Source of the DNA: Bordetella genomosp. 13
GTDB lineage: Bacteria > Pseudomonadota > Gammaproteobacteria > Burkholderiales > Burkholderiaceae_B
NCBI RefSeq assembly: GCF_002119665.1
Contig: NZ_CP021111.1
Span: 496,001-560,000, forward strand
Length of the DNA: 64,000 nt
Direction: 5' to 3'
Under the pieces are notes generated by a model. It saw nothing but the letters and a program-made list of their open reading frames with translations, had not been told where the DNA came from and made no database searches. Both the position numbers and the translations under genes were made by a program. This document shows, piece after piece, positions 55,307 through 64,000 of this stretch (positions are counted from its first letter, which is position 1; each line of letters begins with the position of its first letter).

Positions 55307-55336
55307 CTGAATCCAACGTAACAAAAATAAACCCAC

Positions 55337-55882
55337 ATGTCTCTCACTCCCCAGACCGAACGCTTCATTCTTCACTTCGGCGAAATGGGAAGCCGTTGGG
55401 GCGTCAATCGCACGGTCGGGCAGATCTATGCCCTGCTGTTCCTGTCCGCCGATCCCCTGCATGCCGACGACATCGCCGAAACCCTGGGGTTTTCGCGCTC
55501 GAACGTCAGCATGGGCCTGAAAGAGCTGCAATCGTGGCGCCTGGTGAAGCTGGTGCACCAGGTGGGCGACCGGCGCGACTACTTCGAGACGCCCAAGGAC
55601 GTGTGGGAGATCTTCCGCATCCTGATGGAAGAGAAGCGCAAGCGCGAGATCGATCCCACGCTCACGCTGCTGCGCGACACGCTGCTGGCCGAACCCAAGG
55701 ACGAGACCGAGGCCTACGCGCAGCAGCGCATGCACCAGATGCTCGAACTCATCGAACTGTCCACCGGCTGGTTCGATGAGATACAGCGCCTGCCTCCCGA
55801 GACTCTGCAAAGCCTGATGAAGCTGGGGTCCAGGGTGCAGCGGGTGCTGGGCTTCGCCGGTAAGCTGCGCGGCCGGGAATGA
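55337..55882 (+). CDS. GbsR/MarR-family transcriptional regulator
   Basis: A 181-residue regulator with a MarR-like winged helix (YALLFLSADPLHADDIAETLGFSRSNVSMGLKELQSWRLV, about residues 31-70) and a long C-terminal helical part typical of the GbsR group. It is directly upstream of cydABX-DC on the same strand, with a promoter palindrome before it, so it probably represses or tunes the cytochrome bd operon. The signal it senses is unknown. Confidence 0.85.
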   Translation: MSLTPQTERFILHFGEMGSRWGVNRTVGQIYALLFLSADPLHADDIAETLGFSRSNVSMGLKELQSWRLVKLVHQVGDRRDYFETPKDVWEIFRILMEEKRKREIDPTLTLLRDTLLAEPKDETEAYAQQRMHQMLELIELSTGWFDEIQRLPPETLQSLMKLGSRVQRVLGFAGKLRGRE

Positions 55883-55911
55883 GGCCCGGCGCGCCCGTAG
55901 GAAGTAGAACC

Positions 55912-56004
55912 ATGAAGATGCGCCTTTGTTCCGTATCGTGGCCCGGGAGGCTGCCCAGGCAGGCCCCTGGGCAGGCTGTCCACCTGAACCGTCCCGGAGC
56001 ATGA
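55912..56004 (+). CDS. possible 30-codon leader ORF before cydA
   Basis: ATG at 55912 is preceded by AGGAAG at 7-base spacing, a strong ribosome site. The frame runs 30 codons (MKMRLCSVSWPGRLP at the start) and stops one base before the cydA ATG. Its coding segment contains a 9-bp hairpin (55951-55959 with 55966-55974). The peptide is basic and not hydrophobic, so it is not a CydX-like subunit. It may couple or attenuate cydA translation. It could equally be a chance ORF in GC-rich DNA. Confidence 0.4.
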   Translation: MKMRLCSVSWPGRLPRQAPGQAVHLNRPGA

Positions 56005-56005
56005 C

Positions 56006-57577
56006 ATGATCGATCTCGACGTCGTAAACCTGTCGCGGATCCAGTTCGCCGCGACCGTGCTCTATCACTTCATTTTCGTGCCGCTCACGCTGGGCCTGTC
56101 GTTCCTGCTGGCCATCATGGAAAGCGTCTACGTCATGACGGGGCGCCAGATATGGCGGCGCATGACCATGTTCTGGGGCACGCTGTTCGGCATCAACTTC
56201 GCCCTGGGCGTGGCCACCGGCGTGGTCATGGAATTCCAGTTCGGCATGAACTGGTCGTACTACAGCCACTACGTGGGCGACATCTTCGGCGCGCCGCTGG
56301 CGCTCGAAGGGCTGATGGCCTTCTTCCTCGAAGCCACGTTCGTGGGCCTGTTCTTCTTCGGCTGGAACCGCATGTCGAAGGTCGCCCACCTGGTGGTGAC
56401 CTGGCTGGTCGCGTTCGGCACCAACTTCTCGGCGCTGTGGATCCTGATCGCCAACGGCTGGATGCAGAACCCGGTGGGCGCGGTGTTCAACCCCGACACC
56501 ATGCGCATGGAGATGACCGACTTCGCCGCGGTCGTGTTCAACCCCGTGGCGCAGGCCAAGTTCGTGCATACGGTCAGCGCGGGGTACGTGGCGGGCGCCA
56601 TGTTCGTCATGTCCATCAGCGCGTGGTACCTGCTGAAGGGTCGCCACATCGACCTGGCCAAGCGCTCGATGGCGGTGGCAGCCAGTTTCGGCCTGGCGGC
56701 GTCGCTGTCGGTGGTGGTGCTGGGCGATGAAAGCGGCTACCTGACCACCGAACACCAGAAGATGAAGATCGCCGCGATGGAAGCCATGTGGCACACCGAA
56801 CCGGCGCCGGCCAGCTTCAATCTGTTCGCCATTCCCAACCAGGAAGAGCGCCGCAACGATTTCGCCATCGAGATCCCATACGTCATGGGCATCATCGGCA
56901 CACGCTCGCTGACCACGCCCATGCTCGGCATCGAAGACCTGGTGGCGCGCGCCGAAGTGCGCATCCGCGCGGGCATCGTGGCCTATGAGGCGCTGCAGCG
57001 CATCCGCGCCAATCCGAAGGACATGGACGCGCGCCTGACTTTCGACAAGACCTGGCCCGACCTGGGCTACGGCCTGCTGGTCAAGCGCTACTCCGACGAC
57101 CTGTCCCAGGCCACCGAGGCCCAGATCAAGCAGGCGGCGCTGGATACGGTACCGACGGTGTGGCCGCTGTTCATCACGTTCCGCATCATGGTCGCGGTGG
57201 GCATGTATCTGATCCTGTTCTTCGGCGTGGCCTTCTGGCTGGCCTCGCGCGGCAGGCTGGACGCCCGCCCGGGCCTGTTGAAGATCGCCGTCTGGAGCCT
57301 GCCGCTGCCTTGGATCGCGATCGAGTGCGGCTGGTTCGTGGCCGAATACGGTCGCCAGCCGTGGGTCATCGAGGGCGTGCTGCCGACGTTCTATGCGGCC
57401 TCGGGACTGACGATCACCGACCTGGTCATCACCCTGACGGGCTACCTGGTGCTGTACACGATCCTGCTGATCATCGGCGTGAAAGTGATGGTGCACGCCA
57501 TCAAGGCGGGGCCCAAGCCGGAAGGCAAGCCCGCGCACAGCGCTGCCGATCCCATCCACGCGGCGATTGAAGCCTGA
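56006..57577 (+). CDS. cydA: cytochrome bd ubiquinol oxidase subunit I
   Basis: A 523-residue quinol oxidase subunit that carries hemes b558, b595 and d in the inner membrane. The heme-ligand His21 is in LYHFIFVPLTLG. The GLMAFFLEATFVGLFFFGW helix holds the conserved glutamates, and GRQPW is present. The long periplasmic Q-loop and length equal the E. coli type. GGAG lies upstream of the ATG. High-affinity oxygen use at low oxygen fits the regulator upstream. Confidence 0.97.
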   Translation: MIDLDVVNLSRIQFAATVLYHFIFVPLTLGLSFLLAIMESVYVMTGRQIWRRMTMFWGTLFGINFALGVATGVVMEFQFGMNWSYYSHYVGDIFGAPLALEGLMAFFLEATFVGLFFFGWNRMSKVAHLVVTWLVAFGTNFSALWILIANGWMQNPVGAVFNPDTMRMEMTDFAAVVFNPVAQAKFVHTVSAGYVAGAMFVMSISAWYLLKGRHIDLAKRSMAVAASFGLAASLSVVVLGDESGYLTTEHQKMKIAAMEAMWHTEPAPASFNLFAIPNQEERRNDFAIEIPYVMGIIGTRSLTTPMLGIEDLVARAEVRIRAGIVAYEALQRIRANPKDMDARLTFDKTWPDLGYGLLVKRYSDDLSQATEAQIKQAALDTVPTVWPLFITFRIMVAVGMYLILFFGVAFWLASRGRLDARPGLLKIAVWSLPLPWIAIECGWFVAEYGRQPWVIEGVLPTFYAASGLTITDLVITLTGYLVLYTILLIIGVKVMVHAIKAGPKPEGKPAHSAADPIHAAIEA

Positions 57578-57588
57578 ACGGACCCGAC

Positions 57589-58743
57589 ATGGACTCTCTC
57601 ATTCCTCTCGACTATCCCACCCTGCGCGTCGTGTGGTGGGCCCTGCTGGGCGCGCTGCTGATCGGCTTCGCCGTGATGGACGGCTTCGACCTGGGCGCCG
57701 CGGCGCTGCTGCCGCTGGTGGCCAGGACCGATGCCGAACGGCGCGTCGTGATCAACGTCGTCGGCCCCGTGTGGGAAGGCAACCAGGTGTGGCTCATCAC
57801 GGCGGGCGGCGCCATCTTCGCGGCCTGGCCGCTGCTGTACGCCGCGTCCTTCTCGGGCTTCTATCTGGCGATGATGCTGGTGCTGGTCGCATTGATATTG
57901 CGTCCGGTGGCCTTCAAGTACCGCAGCAAGTTCGAGGCCGCTCGCTGGCGCAGCCGCTGGGACGCGGTGCTGTGCTTCTGCGGCGTGGTGGCCTCGCTGG
58001 TGTTCGGCGTGGCCATGGGCAACATCATCCTGGGCGTGCCGCATGGCTTCGACCAGGGCTCGATGCGGCCGCTGTACGAAGGGCACTTCTATCAGCTGTT
58101 CACGCCCTTCGCGCTGCTGGCCGGCGTGCTCAGCGTGGCGATGCTGGCCATGCATGGCGCCGTGCTGCTGGCATGGCGCACCGATGGCGCGGTTGCCCAG
58201 CGCGCGCGCAACTGGGGCCGCCTGGCGGCGCTGGTGACCGCCGGGCTGTTCGTGGGCGGCGGCTTCTGGGTCGCATACGGCATTGATGGCCACGTCATCA
58301 CCAGCCAGATAGACATGGCCGCGCCCTCCAACCCCATGCTCAAGACGGTCGACGTCGTGCAGGGCGCATGGATGGGCAACTTCGAGAAGTGGCCGCTGAT
58401 GTGGATCGGGCCGGTGCTGGGCGTGGCGGGCGCGCTGCTGACGCTGGCGCTGCTGGGCGTGCGGTCCGGCTGGGGCAGCTTCCTGGCCTCGTCGGCGTCG
58501 ATCACCGGCATCATTCTCACGGTGGGCTTCGCGCTGTTCCCGTTCATCATGCCTTCGTCCACCCAGCCGGGCGCGGGCCTGACGGTGTGGGACAGCTCGT
58601 CCAGCCCGATGACGCTGTGGATCATGGTGCTGGCGGTCGCGTTCTTCCTGCCCATCGTCACGCTGTATACCGCCTGGGTGTACCGCGTCATGCGCGGCAC
58701 CGTCACCCACGAATCGGTGGGCGAGTCGCCCAATTCCTACTGA
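57589..58743 (+). CDS. cydB: cytochrome bd ubiquinol oxidase subunit II
   Basis: A 384-residue membrane partner of CydA with about nine helices. Conserved segments are YPTLRVVWWALLGALLIGFA, MDGFDLGAAALLP and GPVWEGNQVWLITAGGAIFAAWP. It starts 11 bases after cydA, and cydX follows. Confidence 0.96.
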   Translation: MDSLIPLDYPTLRVVWWALLGALLIGFAVMDGFDLGAAALLPLVARTDAERRVVINVVGPVWEGNQVWLITAGGAIFAAWPLLYAASFSGFYLAMMLVLVALILRPVAFKYRSKFEAARWRSRWDAVLCFCGVVASLVFGVAMGNIILGVPHGFDQGSMRPLYEGHFYQLFTPFALLAGVLSVAMLAMHGAVLLAWRTDGAVAQRARNWGRLAALVTAGLFVGGGFWVAYGIDGHVITSQIDMAAPSNPMLKTVDVVQGAWMGNFEKWPLMWIGPVLGVAGALLTLALLGVRSGWGSFLASSASITGIILTVGFALFPFIMPSSTQPGAGLTVWDSSSSPMTLWIMVLAVAFFLPIVTLYTAWVYRVMRGTVTHESVGESPNSY

Positions 58744-58759
58744 TCAGGAGCCTTCGGCC

Positions 58760-58876
58760 ATGTGGTACTTCTCTTGGATTCTGGGCCTGAGCCTGGCTTG
58801 CGCGTTCGGCATCCTGAACGCAATGTGGTTTGAACTGCGCGAAGGCCGCGGGCACGATCCGCTAGAGGAAAAGTGA
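58760..58876 (+). CDS. cydX: cytochrome bd small subunit CydX
   Basis: A 38-residue single-helix protein beginning MWYFSWILGLSLACAFGILN, the hallmark of CydX/YbgT, followed by an acidic end. CydX stabilises the heme environment of CydAB. AGGAG (58745-58750) precedes the ATG. Its stop TGA overlaps the GTG start of cydD, so all five cyd genes appear co-transcribed. It is short and easily missed by gene finders. Confidence 0.92.
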   Translation: MWYFSWILGLSLACAFGILNAMWFELREGRGHDPLEEK

Positions 58877-60651
58877 GCGGCGCGCCAGGCATCGAGCACG
58901 ATCCCTCCGCCGCACTGGGCCGGCCCACGCGAGCGCAGACGCGCTGGCTGGCCGGGCGGGCCCGCGCCGCCCGCATGCCGCTGGCGGTGGCCGCGGCGGC
59001 GCCGCTGGTGGGCGGTGCGCTGCTGGTGGTGCAGGCGTGGCTGCTGGCGCGTGTACTCGACGCGGCGATCATCCAGGACGCGGCGCGTGGCGAGCTGATC
59101 GGCCCGCTCGCCGCCATTGCCGCACTGATCCTGTTGCGGGCCGGCCTGGCGTGGGCGGGCGAACGCGCCGGCGCGCTCGCCGCCGAGCGCATCAAGCGCC
59201 AGGTGCGGCAGGCCCTGTTCGGGCGGCTGCTGCAGGCCGGCCCGCAGTGGACCCGGCGGCGCGCCTCCGGCGAGCTGGCCAGCGCGGTGGTCGAGCAGGT
59301 GGAGGCGCTGGACGGCTTCTTTTCGCGGTACCTGCCTGCCATGGGCGCGGCCGCGGTGCTGCCCGTGGCGTTCGCCGTGGTGCTGCTGCCGGTGGACATC
59401 GTGTCCGGACTGCTGCTGCTGGTCACCGCGCCGCTGATTCCCTTGTTCATGGCGCTGGTGGGGTGGGGAGCCGAGGCGGCCAGCCGCCGCCATTTGCGCG
59501 CCTTCGCGCGCCTGTCCGGTTTCTTCGCCGACCGGCTGCGCGGCCTGTCCACGCTGAAGCTGTACGGCCGCGCCGAGGCCGAGGCGCGGGCCGTCGCCGA
59601 TGCCAGCGCGGCGCTGCGCGAACGGACCATGGCGGTGCTGCGCGTGGCGTTCCTGTCCTCCGCCGTGCTCGAGTTCTTCGCCGCGCTGGGCGTGGCGGGC
59701 GTGGCCGTGTACATCGGGCTTACGTACCTGGGCTTCATCGACATACGCAGCCAGGCGCTGACGCTGCAGGCCGGCTTCTTCTGCCTGTTGATGGCGCCCG
59801 AGGTGTATGCGCCGCTGCGCCTGTTCGCCGCGCACTATCACGACCGCGCGGCGGCCCGGGCAGCGGTCACGCAGATCGAGCAGGCATTCGAAGGCCTGCC
59901 GGGCGACGCGGCGGCTGACGATGGCGCGCCGGGCAGCCCGGCCGCCGGCGCGTCCGCGCACGCGCTGGCGATTGCGGCCGGCGGCGGGGCCCGGGTCCGC
60001 GCGCGGGACTTGCTGGTGATGGCGCCGGGCCGCGCGCAGCCCATCCTGCGAGGACTCGATCTGTCGCTCGCCCCCGGCGAGCACGTCGCCCTGATGGGCG
60101 CGAGCGGAGCGGGCAAGAGCACCCTGCTGGAAGCCCTGTGCCGCCTGCGCGACGGCGCGGACTCCATCGCCTTGGACGACGTGGCGCTGCCGCGCTGGGA
60201 CGAGGCCGCGTTGCGCGGCCGGGTGGCGTTGATCGGGCAGAAGCCATATCTGTACGAGGGCTCGATCGCCGACAACATCCGCCTGGCGCGCCCCGACGCC
60301 GGCGACGCGGAAGTGGCCGAGGCCGCGCGCCGGGCGTGCGTGCTCGAGTTCACGCAATCCATGCCGCATGGGCTGCAGACGCGCCTGGCCAGCCGCGGTC
60401 GGGGCCTGTCCGGCGGGCAGGCGCAACGCGTGGCGCTCGCCCGGCTGTTCCTGCGCGATCCCGGCCTGATCCTGCTGGACGAACCGACGTCGCACCTGGA
60501 CGCCGAGACGCAGGCGCGCGTACTGGATGCCCTGCTGGCATTCGCGCGCGGCCGCACCATGCTGCTGGCCACGCATTCCGAGACGGTGGCGCGCCGCCTG
60601 CCGCGGCGCGTGTTCCTGCACGCCGGCAGGTTGGTGGAGGTATCGGCATGA
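58873..60651 (+). CDS. cydD: ABC exporter subunit CydD for cytochrome bd assembly
   Basis: A 592-residue half-transporter: six membrane helices (about residues 30-330) and an ABC domain with Walker A GASGAGKSTLLEA near 410, signature LSGGQAQRVALARL near 513 and Walker B LILLDEPTS. With CydC it moves heme or thiols (cysteine/glutathione) needed for cytochrome bd maturation. The GTG start overlaps the cydX stop. Its stop overlaps cydC (ATGA). Confidence 0.93.
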   Translation: MSGAPGIEHDPSAALGRPTRAQTRWLAGRARAARMPLAVAAAAPLVGGALLVVQAWLLARVLDAAIIQDAARGELIGPLAAIAALILLRAGLAWAGERAGALAAERIKRQVRQALFGRLLQAGPQWTRRRASGELASAVVEQVEALDGFFSRYLPAMGAAAVLPVAFAVVLLPVDIVSGLLLLVTAPLIPLFMALVGWGAEAASRRHLRAFARLSGFFADRLRGLSTLKLYGRAEAEARAVADASAALRERTMAVLRVAFLSSAVLEFFAALGVAGVAVYIGLTYLGFIDIRSQALTLQAGFFCLLMAPEVYAPLRLFAAHYHDRAAARAAVTQIEQAFEGLPGDAAADDGAPGSPAAGASAHALAIAAGGGARVRARDLLVMAPGRAQPILRGLDLSLAPGEHVALMGASGAGKSTLLEALCRLRDGADSIALDDVALPRWDEAALRGRVALIGQKPYLYEGSIADNIRLARPDAGDAEVAEAARRACVLEFTQSMPHGLQTRLASRGRGLSGGQAQRVALARLFLRDPGLILLDEPTSHLDAETQARVLDALLAFARGRTMLLATHSETVARRLPRRVFLHAGRLVEVSA

Positions 60652-62396
60652 CGCGGCCATCCCGCGACGATCCGATGCCGCGCCGCTCGCGGCTGCGCAC
60701 GCTGTACCTGCATCGCTGGCGCGGCTTGCTGGCCGCGCTGGTGCTGTCCGTGGTCACCGTTGCAGCGGGCACCGGCCTGCTGGGCGTGTCGGGCTGGTTC
60801 CTTACCAGCGCCGCGCTGGCCGGGGCGGGATCCGTCTTCAATCTGTTCGTGCCTTCCGCGCTGGTACGCGCCTTCTCCTTCATACGCATCGGCGCCCGCT
60901 ATGCCGAACGGGTGGTGGGTCATTCGGCCACACTGCGCCTGCTGGCGGACCTGCGCGGCACGGTGTTCCGCTCGCTTATGCAACTGTCGCCCCGCCAATT
61001 GGCGCGCTATCGCGGCGGCGATCTCGTCGCGCGCCTGACCGGCGACGTAGACGCGCTGGACACGGTATTTCTCTTCGTTGCGGCGCCGGTGGCCACGGCA
61101 CTGCTGGCGGGCGCGGTGCTGGCGCTGGTCGTCGGGTGGTGGCTGCCCGCGGCGGGCCTGGCCGTGGCGCTGGCGCTGCTCACGGTGTGCGTGCTGGTGC
61201 CGCTGCTGCTGGTGCGCGCCTCGCGTCGCCCCGGCGCGGCCCTGCAGGAAAGCGCAGCGGGCTTGCGTTCCGCCGTGCTGGACGCGGTGGAGGGCCATGC
61301 GGACATCCTGGCCATGCATGCCTCGGCGCCGGCGCAGCAGCGTTTCGACCAGCTGTGCGGGCATGCCGCGCGGGCCAGGCAAGGGCAGGCGCGCATCGCG
61401 GCCGCCGGCCAGTGGCTGCTGCAGGCCGCGGCCGGCGCGGCCATGATGGCCGTGTTGTGGGTGGGCCTGGCTGGCCTGCCCGAAGGCCGCGTCTCGGGTC
61501 CGTTGCTGGCGGGGTTGGTGCTGGCCACCATAGGCATTTTCGAAGTGGCCGGCCCGGTGATGCGCGGCGTATCCAAGCTGGGCGCCGCTCAGGCCGCCGC
61601 CGCCCGCATCCGCGACATCATCGCCGCCGAGCCCGACCTGGCCGACCCGTCCCAGCCGCTGCCGCTGCCCGCCTCGGGCCGGCTGCGGGCGCGCGGAGTG
61701 CGCTACGCGTACCCCGAGGCCGCGCCTGGCGCATGGGTGCTGGACGGCGTCGACCTGGACGTCGCGCCGGGCGAGCGCGTGGCCATCGAAGGCGCGAGCG
61801 GGTCGGGCAAGTCCACGCTGCTGCACCTGTTGCTGCGCCTGGACGATCCGCAGGCCGGGCAGGTGACGTACGGCGGCTGTGACGTGCGCCTGTGCACGCA
61901 ACAGGCGCTGCACGAACGCATCATCCTGTTGTCGCAGGATGCCCCGGTGTTCCTGGGCACGGTGCGCACCAATCTGCTCATCGGCAACCCCGACGCCGAC
62001 GATGCGGCGCTGTGGAATGCACTGGCGGCGGCGCGCCTGGACGGTTTCGTGCGGGAGCTGCCGCAGGGCCTGGACACGTGGGTGGGCGAGACGGGAGCCG
62101 GACTGTCGGCGGGACAGGCGCGGCGGCTATGCCTGGCACGCGCCGTGCTGTCGCGCGCGGCGGTGCTGCTGCTGGACGAGCCTACCGCCGGACTGGATGC
62201 GGCCACCGAGGCGGATTTCCTGCGCGACCTGGAGTACGCCGTACAGGGCCGCACCGTGGTGCTGGCCACGCATGCCGCGCTGCCCGAAGGAGCGGTGGAT
62301 CGGCGCCTGCGGCTGCATGCCGGACGGCTGGAGACGGCGTCCGCGTCGCCGCGCTCGGTGGAGGCGGCTCCCGCCGCCGCGTCCGCATTGGCTTGA
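60648..62396 (+). CDS. cydC: ABC exporter subunit CydC for cytochrome bd assembly
   Basis: A 582-residue half-transporter paired with CydD. The membrane domain (about 25-310) opens with [19 protein letters not shown], typical of CydC. The ATPase has Walker [14 protein letters not shown] near 382 and Walker [13 protein letters not shown]. The signature is [14 protein letters not shown], with Ala replacing the usual first Gly of LSGGQ, a mild deviation. It is the last gene of the cyd operon. Confidence 0.93.
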   Translation: MTRPSRDDPMPRRSRLRTLYLHRWRGLLAALVLSVVTVAAGTGLLGVSGWFLTSAALAGAGSVFNLFVPSALVRAFSFIRIGARYAERVVGHSATLRLLADLRGTVFRSLMQLSPRQLARYRGGDLVARLTGDVDALDTVFLFVAAPVATALLAGAVLALVVGWWLPAAGLAVALALLTVCVLVPLLLVRASRRPGAALQESAAGLRSAVLDAVEGHADILAMHASAPAQQRFDQLCGHAARARQGQARIAAAGQWLLQAAAGAAMMAVLWVGLAGLPEGRVSGPLLAGLVLATIGIFEVAGPVMRGVSKLGAAQAAAARIRDIIAAEPDLADPSQPLPLPASGRLRARGVRYAYPEAAPGAWVLDGVDLDVAPGERVAIEGASGSGKSTLLHLLLRLDDPQAGQVTYGGCDVRLCTQQALHERIILLSQDAPVFLGTVRTNLLIGNPDADDAALWNALAAARLDGFVRELPQGLDTWVGETGAGLSAGQARRLCLARAVLSRAAVLLLDEPTAGLDAATEADFLRDLEYAVQGRTVVLATHAALPEGAVDRRLRLHAGRLETASASPRSVEAAPAAASALA

Positions 62397-62416
62397 GCAG
62401 GCCGCGCGGTTATAGT
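62388..62416 (+). promoter_or_regulatory. predicted apt promoter
   Basis: TTGGCT (62388-62393), a 17-base spacer and TATAGT (62411-62416) form a good sigma70 promoter that begins inside the cydC stop region. Transcription would start near 62423, so apt need not depend on the cyd operon. Confidence 0.65.
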
Positions 62417-62449
62417 GCGGCTTGCTTTGCCATTCCGGGGATGTACACC

Positions 62450-63004
62450 ATGCAGACTGATTACGCCGAAGTCGTCCGGCGCACGATACGCAGCGTTCCC
62501 GATTGGCCCTCGCCCGGCATCACGTTTCGGGACATCACGCCGGTGCTGCAGGATCCGCGCACCTTCCGCGCGCTGGTCGACCTGTTCGTCTATCGCTACA
62601 TGCGCCAGCGCCTCGACCTGGTGGCCGGCGTGGACGCACGCGGCTTCATCCTGGGCAGCGTGCTGGCCTACGAACTGAACCTGGGCTTCGTGCCCGTGCG
62701 CAAGAAGGGCAAGCTGCCCTATCGCACGGTGGCCGAGGAATACTCGCTCGAATACGGCAATGCCACGGTCGAGATGCATACCGACGCGGTGCGCACCGGC
62801 CAGCGCGTGCTGTTGGTCGACGACCTCATCGCCACGGGCGGCACCATGATGGCCGCCATCAAGCTGCTGCAGCGGCTGGGCGCCAATGTGGTCGAGGCGG
62901 CCGCGGTCATAGACCTGCCCGCGCTGGGCGGGTCGGCGCATATCGCGTCGACCGGCACGCCGCTCTACACGGTCTGTCAATTCGGGCCCGACGACGCTGA
63001 CTGA
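62450..63004 (+). CDS. apt: adenine phosphoribosyltransferase
   Basis: A 184-residue purine-salvage enzyme that converts adenine and PRPP to AMP. Motifs are [17 protein letters not shown] near residue 17, DARGFILGS near 62 and the PRPP loop [14 protein letters not shown] near 120. ATGs at 62441 and 62450 are both in frame; GGGG is better spaced for 62450. Confidence 0.95.
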   Translation: MQTDYAEVVRRTIRSVPDWPSPGITFRDITPVLQDPRTFRALVDLFVYRYMRQRLDLVAGVDARGFILGSVLAYELNLGFVPVRKKGKLPYRTVAEEYSLEYGNATVEMHTDAVRTGQRVLLVDDLIATGGTMMAAIKLLQRLGANVVEAAAVIDLPALGGSAHIASTGTPLYTVCQFGPDDAD

Positions 63005-63014
63005 GGCGCCCGGC

Positions 63015-63905
63015 TCAGGCCTCGTTCAAGCGGGGCTGGATGAAGTCCAGGAACGCGCGCGTCTTGGCCGGCACCATGCGCGACGGCAGCAGCGCGAACA
63101 GCGGCAGCGGCGTCAGGGCCCAGTCGGGCAGCACCCGCACCAGGCCCGTCTGCAGGATGGCGTGCTCCATGGCCTCGAACACCAGCAGCGGGGTGATGCC
63201 CAGCCCCTGGCCGGCCAGCCTGCCCAGCATGCCGACGTTGTTGGCCGCCAGCCGGCCCGACACCTGCACCCGCTCCACCTTCTCGCCCGAGTGCAGCACC
63301 CAGTAGGACATCACGTCCGTCATGGCGGGCCGCAGGCACTCGTGGTGGCTCAGGTCGGAAGGCGTGCGCGGTTCGCCGTAACGCTCCAGATAAGCCGGCG
63401 ACGCGTACAGGTGCTGGCTCATCAGCACGATCTGCCGCGCGATCAGGCTCGAGTCCGGCTGCTGGCCGAAGCGCAGCACCAGGTCGTAGGGATTGCTGAT
63501 AGGGTCGATGGGCCGCATGCTCAGGTCGAAGTCGCATTCGATGTCGGGGTACTGGGCGCGGAACTCGCGGATCACCACCGGCAGGAACAGCTGCGCCAGG
63601 CTGGTCGGCATCGAGATGCGCAGCCGGCCCTTGGGCTGCGCGGCCATGTCGAGCAATTGCTCGTGCGCCACGCGGGCTTCCTCGACGATGTGCCGGCATC
63701 GTTCGAAGTACACCGCGCCAGCTTCGGTCAGGTCGATGCGGCGGGTGCTGCGATTGAGCAGCCGCATGCCGATGCCGCGTTCCAGTTCCGTGACCCGTCG
63801 CGACAGGGTGGACGTGGGAATGCCCAGGGCTTCCGCGGCATGGCTGAAGTTCTTGCGCTTGGCGACTTCGACGAAGAGCGCAATGTCATTGAGCTGGATA
63901 TCCAT
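63015..63905 (-). CDS. LysR-family transcriptional regulator
   Basis: A 296-residue LysR regulator. The N-terminal HTH is DIALFVEVAKRKNFSHAAEALGIPTSTLSRRVTELE-like (residues 7-42, read in short segments), and the substrate-binding domain spans about 90-292 (GRLRISMPTSLAQLFLPV). It resembles the CrgA/DsdC-like subgroup common in Bordetella. It probably controls a divergent gene to the right, beyond the window, from the shared region after 63905. Confidence 0.9.
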   Translation of the reverse strand: MDIQLNDIALFVEVAKRKNFSHAAEALGIPTSTLSRRVTELERGIGMRLLNRSTRRIDLTEAGAVYFERCRHIVEEARVAHEQLLDMAAQPKGRLRISMPTSLAQLFLPVVIREFRAQYPDIECDFDLSMRPIDPISNPYDLVLRFGQQPDSSLIARQIVLMSQHLYASPAYLERYGEPRTPSDLSHHECLRPAMTDVMSYWVLHSGEKVERVQVSGRLAANNVGMLGRLAGQGLGITPLLVFEAMEHAILQTGLVRVLPDWALTPLPLFALLPSRMVPAKTRAFLDFIQPRLNEA

Positions 63906-63964
63906 TGTTCTTTTGCAAGCGTGCGGGCATTGTGCCTCTTATGTTTGCAATGGATGTTATCCCA

Positions 63965-63991
63965 GTTCATATTTCCATTTATGGAATGAAC
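63965..63991. promoter_or_regulatory. nested inverted repeats upstream of the LysR gene
   Basis: GTTCAT (63965-63970)/ATGAAC (63986-63991) flank TTCCAT (63973-63978)/ATGGAA (63981-63986). This AT-rich, dyad-rich block lies 60-86 bases before the LysR start, where LysR regulators usually bind to control themselves and a divergent target. Confidence 0.5.
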
Positions 63992-64000
63992 CTGGCGAAA

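Noticed and set aside
55304..57559. Very long open frame on the minus strand opposite cydA
   Set aside because: His/Gln/Arg-rich composition and no domain; it is the antisense shadow of cydA and its regulator in GC-rich DNA.

Overview
The window is very GC-rich, gene-dense DNA from a beta-proteobacterium, most likely Bordetella or a close relative in the Alcaligenaceae such as Achromobacter. The clues are a Bug-family solute receptor, a Bordetella-type porin, malate:quinone oxidoreductase, the gene order lptCAB-hpf-ptsN-hprK-rapZ, and two copies of a GC-rich 71-bp repeat of the kind I associate with Bordetella/Achromobacter genomes. The assignment rests on recognised families and gene order, not on a database search. 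About 62 protein genes are described. I found no rRNA, tRNA, insertion sequence, prophage or CRISPR array.

Layout. 1-2.4 kb: partial alpha/beta hydrolase, lipoprotein, LuxR-type HTH protein, AEC transporter. 2.5-8.1 kb: a minus-strand operon that looks like a complete sulfolactate module (suyA, suyB, Bug receptor, slcC, comC), divergent from a GntR/UTRA regulator across a repeat-rich operator. 8.15-10.1 kb: metX-metW behind a probable SAM-II riboswitch. 10.2-19.8 kb: mqo, ampG-like permease, porin, amino-acid permease, WYL regulator, two VOC proteins, xthA, pyrE. 19.9-23.4 kb: gatCAB, with the repeat translated as an extra GatA tail. 23.7-29.5 kb: the rod-shape operon mreBCD-mrdA-rodA. 29.6-34.85 kb: an unusual operon joining an anion transporter, an Fe-S protein, a fumarate-reductase-like flavoprotein and a NuoF-like NADH subunit, preceded by an FNR-like box.

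34.8-37.1 kb: argB, HAD phosphatase, slmA. 37.4-41.6 kb: MetQ-like receptor, then a KaiC-like double ATPase overlapping a hybrid histidine kinase. 41.6-45.7 kb: yraN-diaA-dolP-tlpA on one strand and rsmI-ogt on the other. 45.7-53.8 kb: a long minus-strand block read as kdsD-kdsC-lptC-lptA-lptB, then hpf-ptsN-hprK-rapZ-rlpA, with no rpoN at its usual place between lptB and hpf. 53.9-55.1 kb: purT. 55.3-62.4 kb: GbsR-like regulator followed by cydA-cydB-cydX-cydD-cydC, including a 38-codon cydX and a possible 30-codon leader ORF just before cydA. 62.4-63.9 kb: apt and a LysR regulator.

The strongest leads are: the NADH-linked fumarate-reductase-like operon with its FNR-like promoter; the sulfolactate module with both (R)- and (S)-sulfolactate dehydrogenases; the SAM-II riboswitch; the KaiC/hybrid-kinase pair; the repeat-derived tail of GatA; and the leader ORF before cydA.
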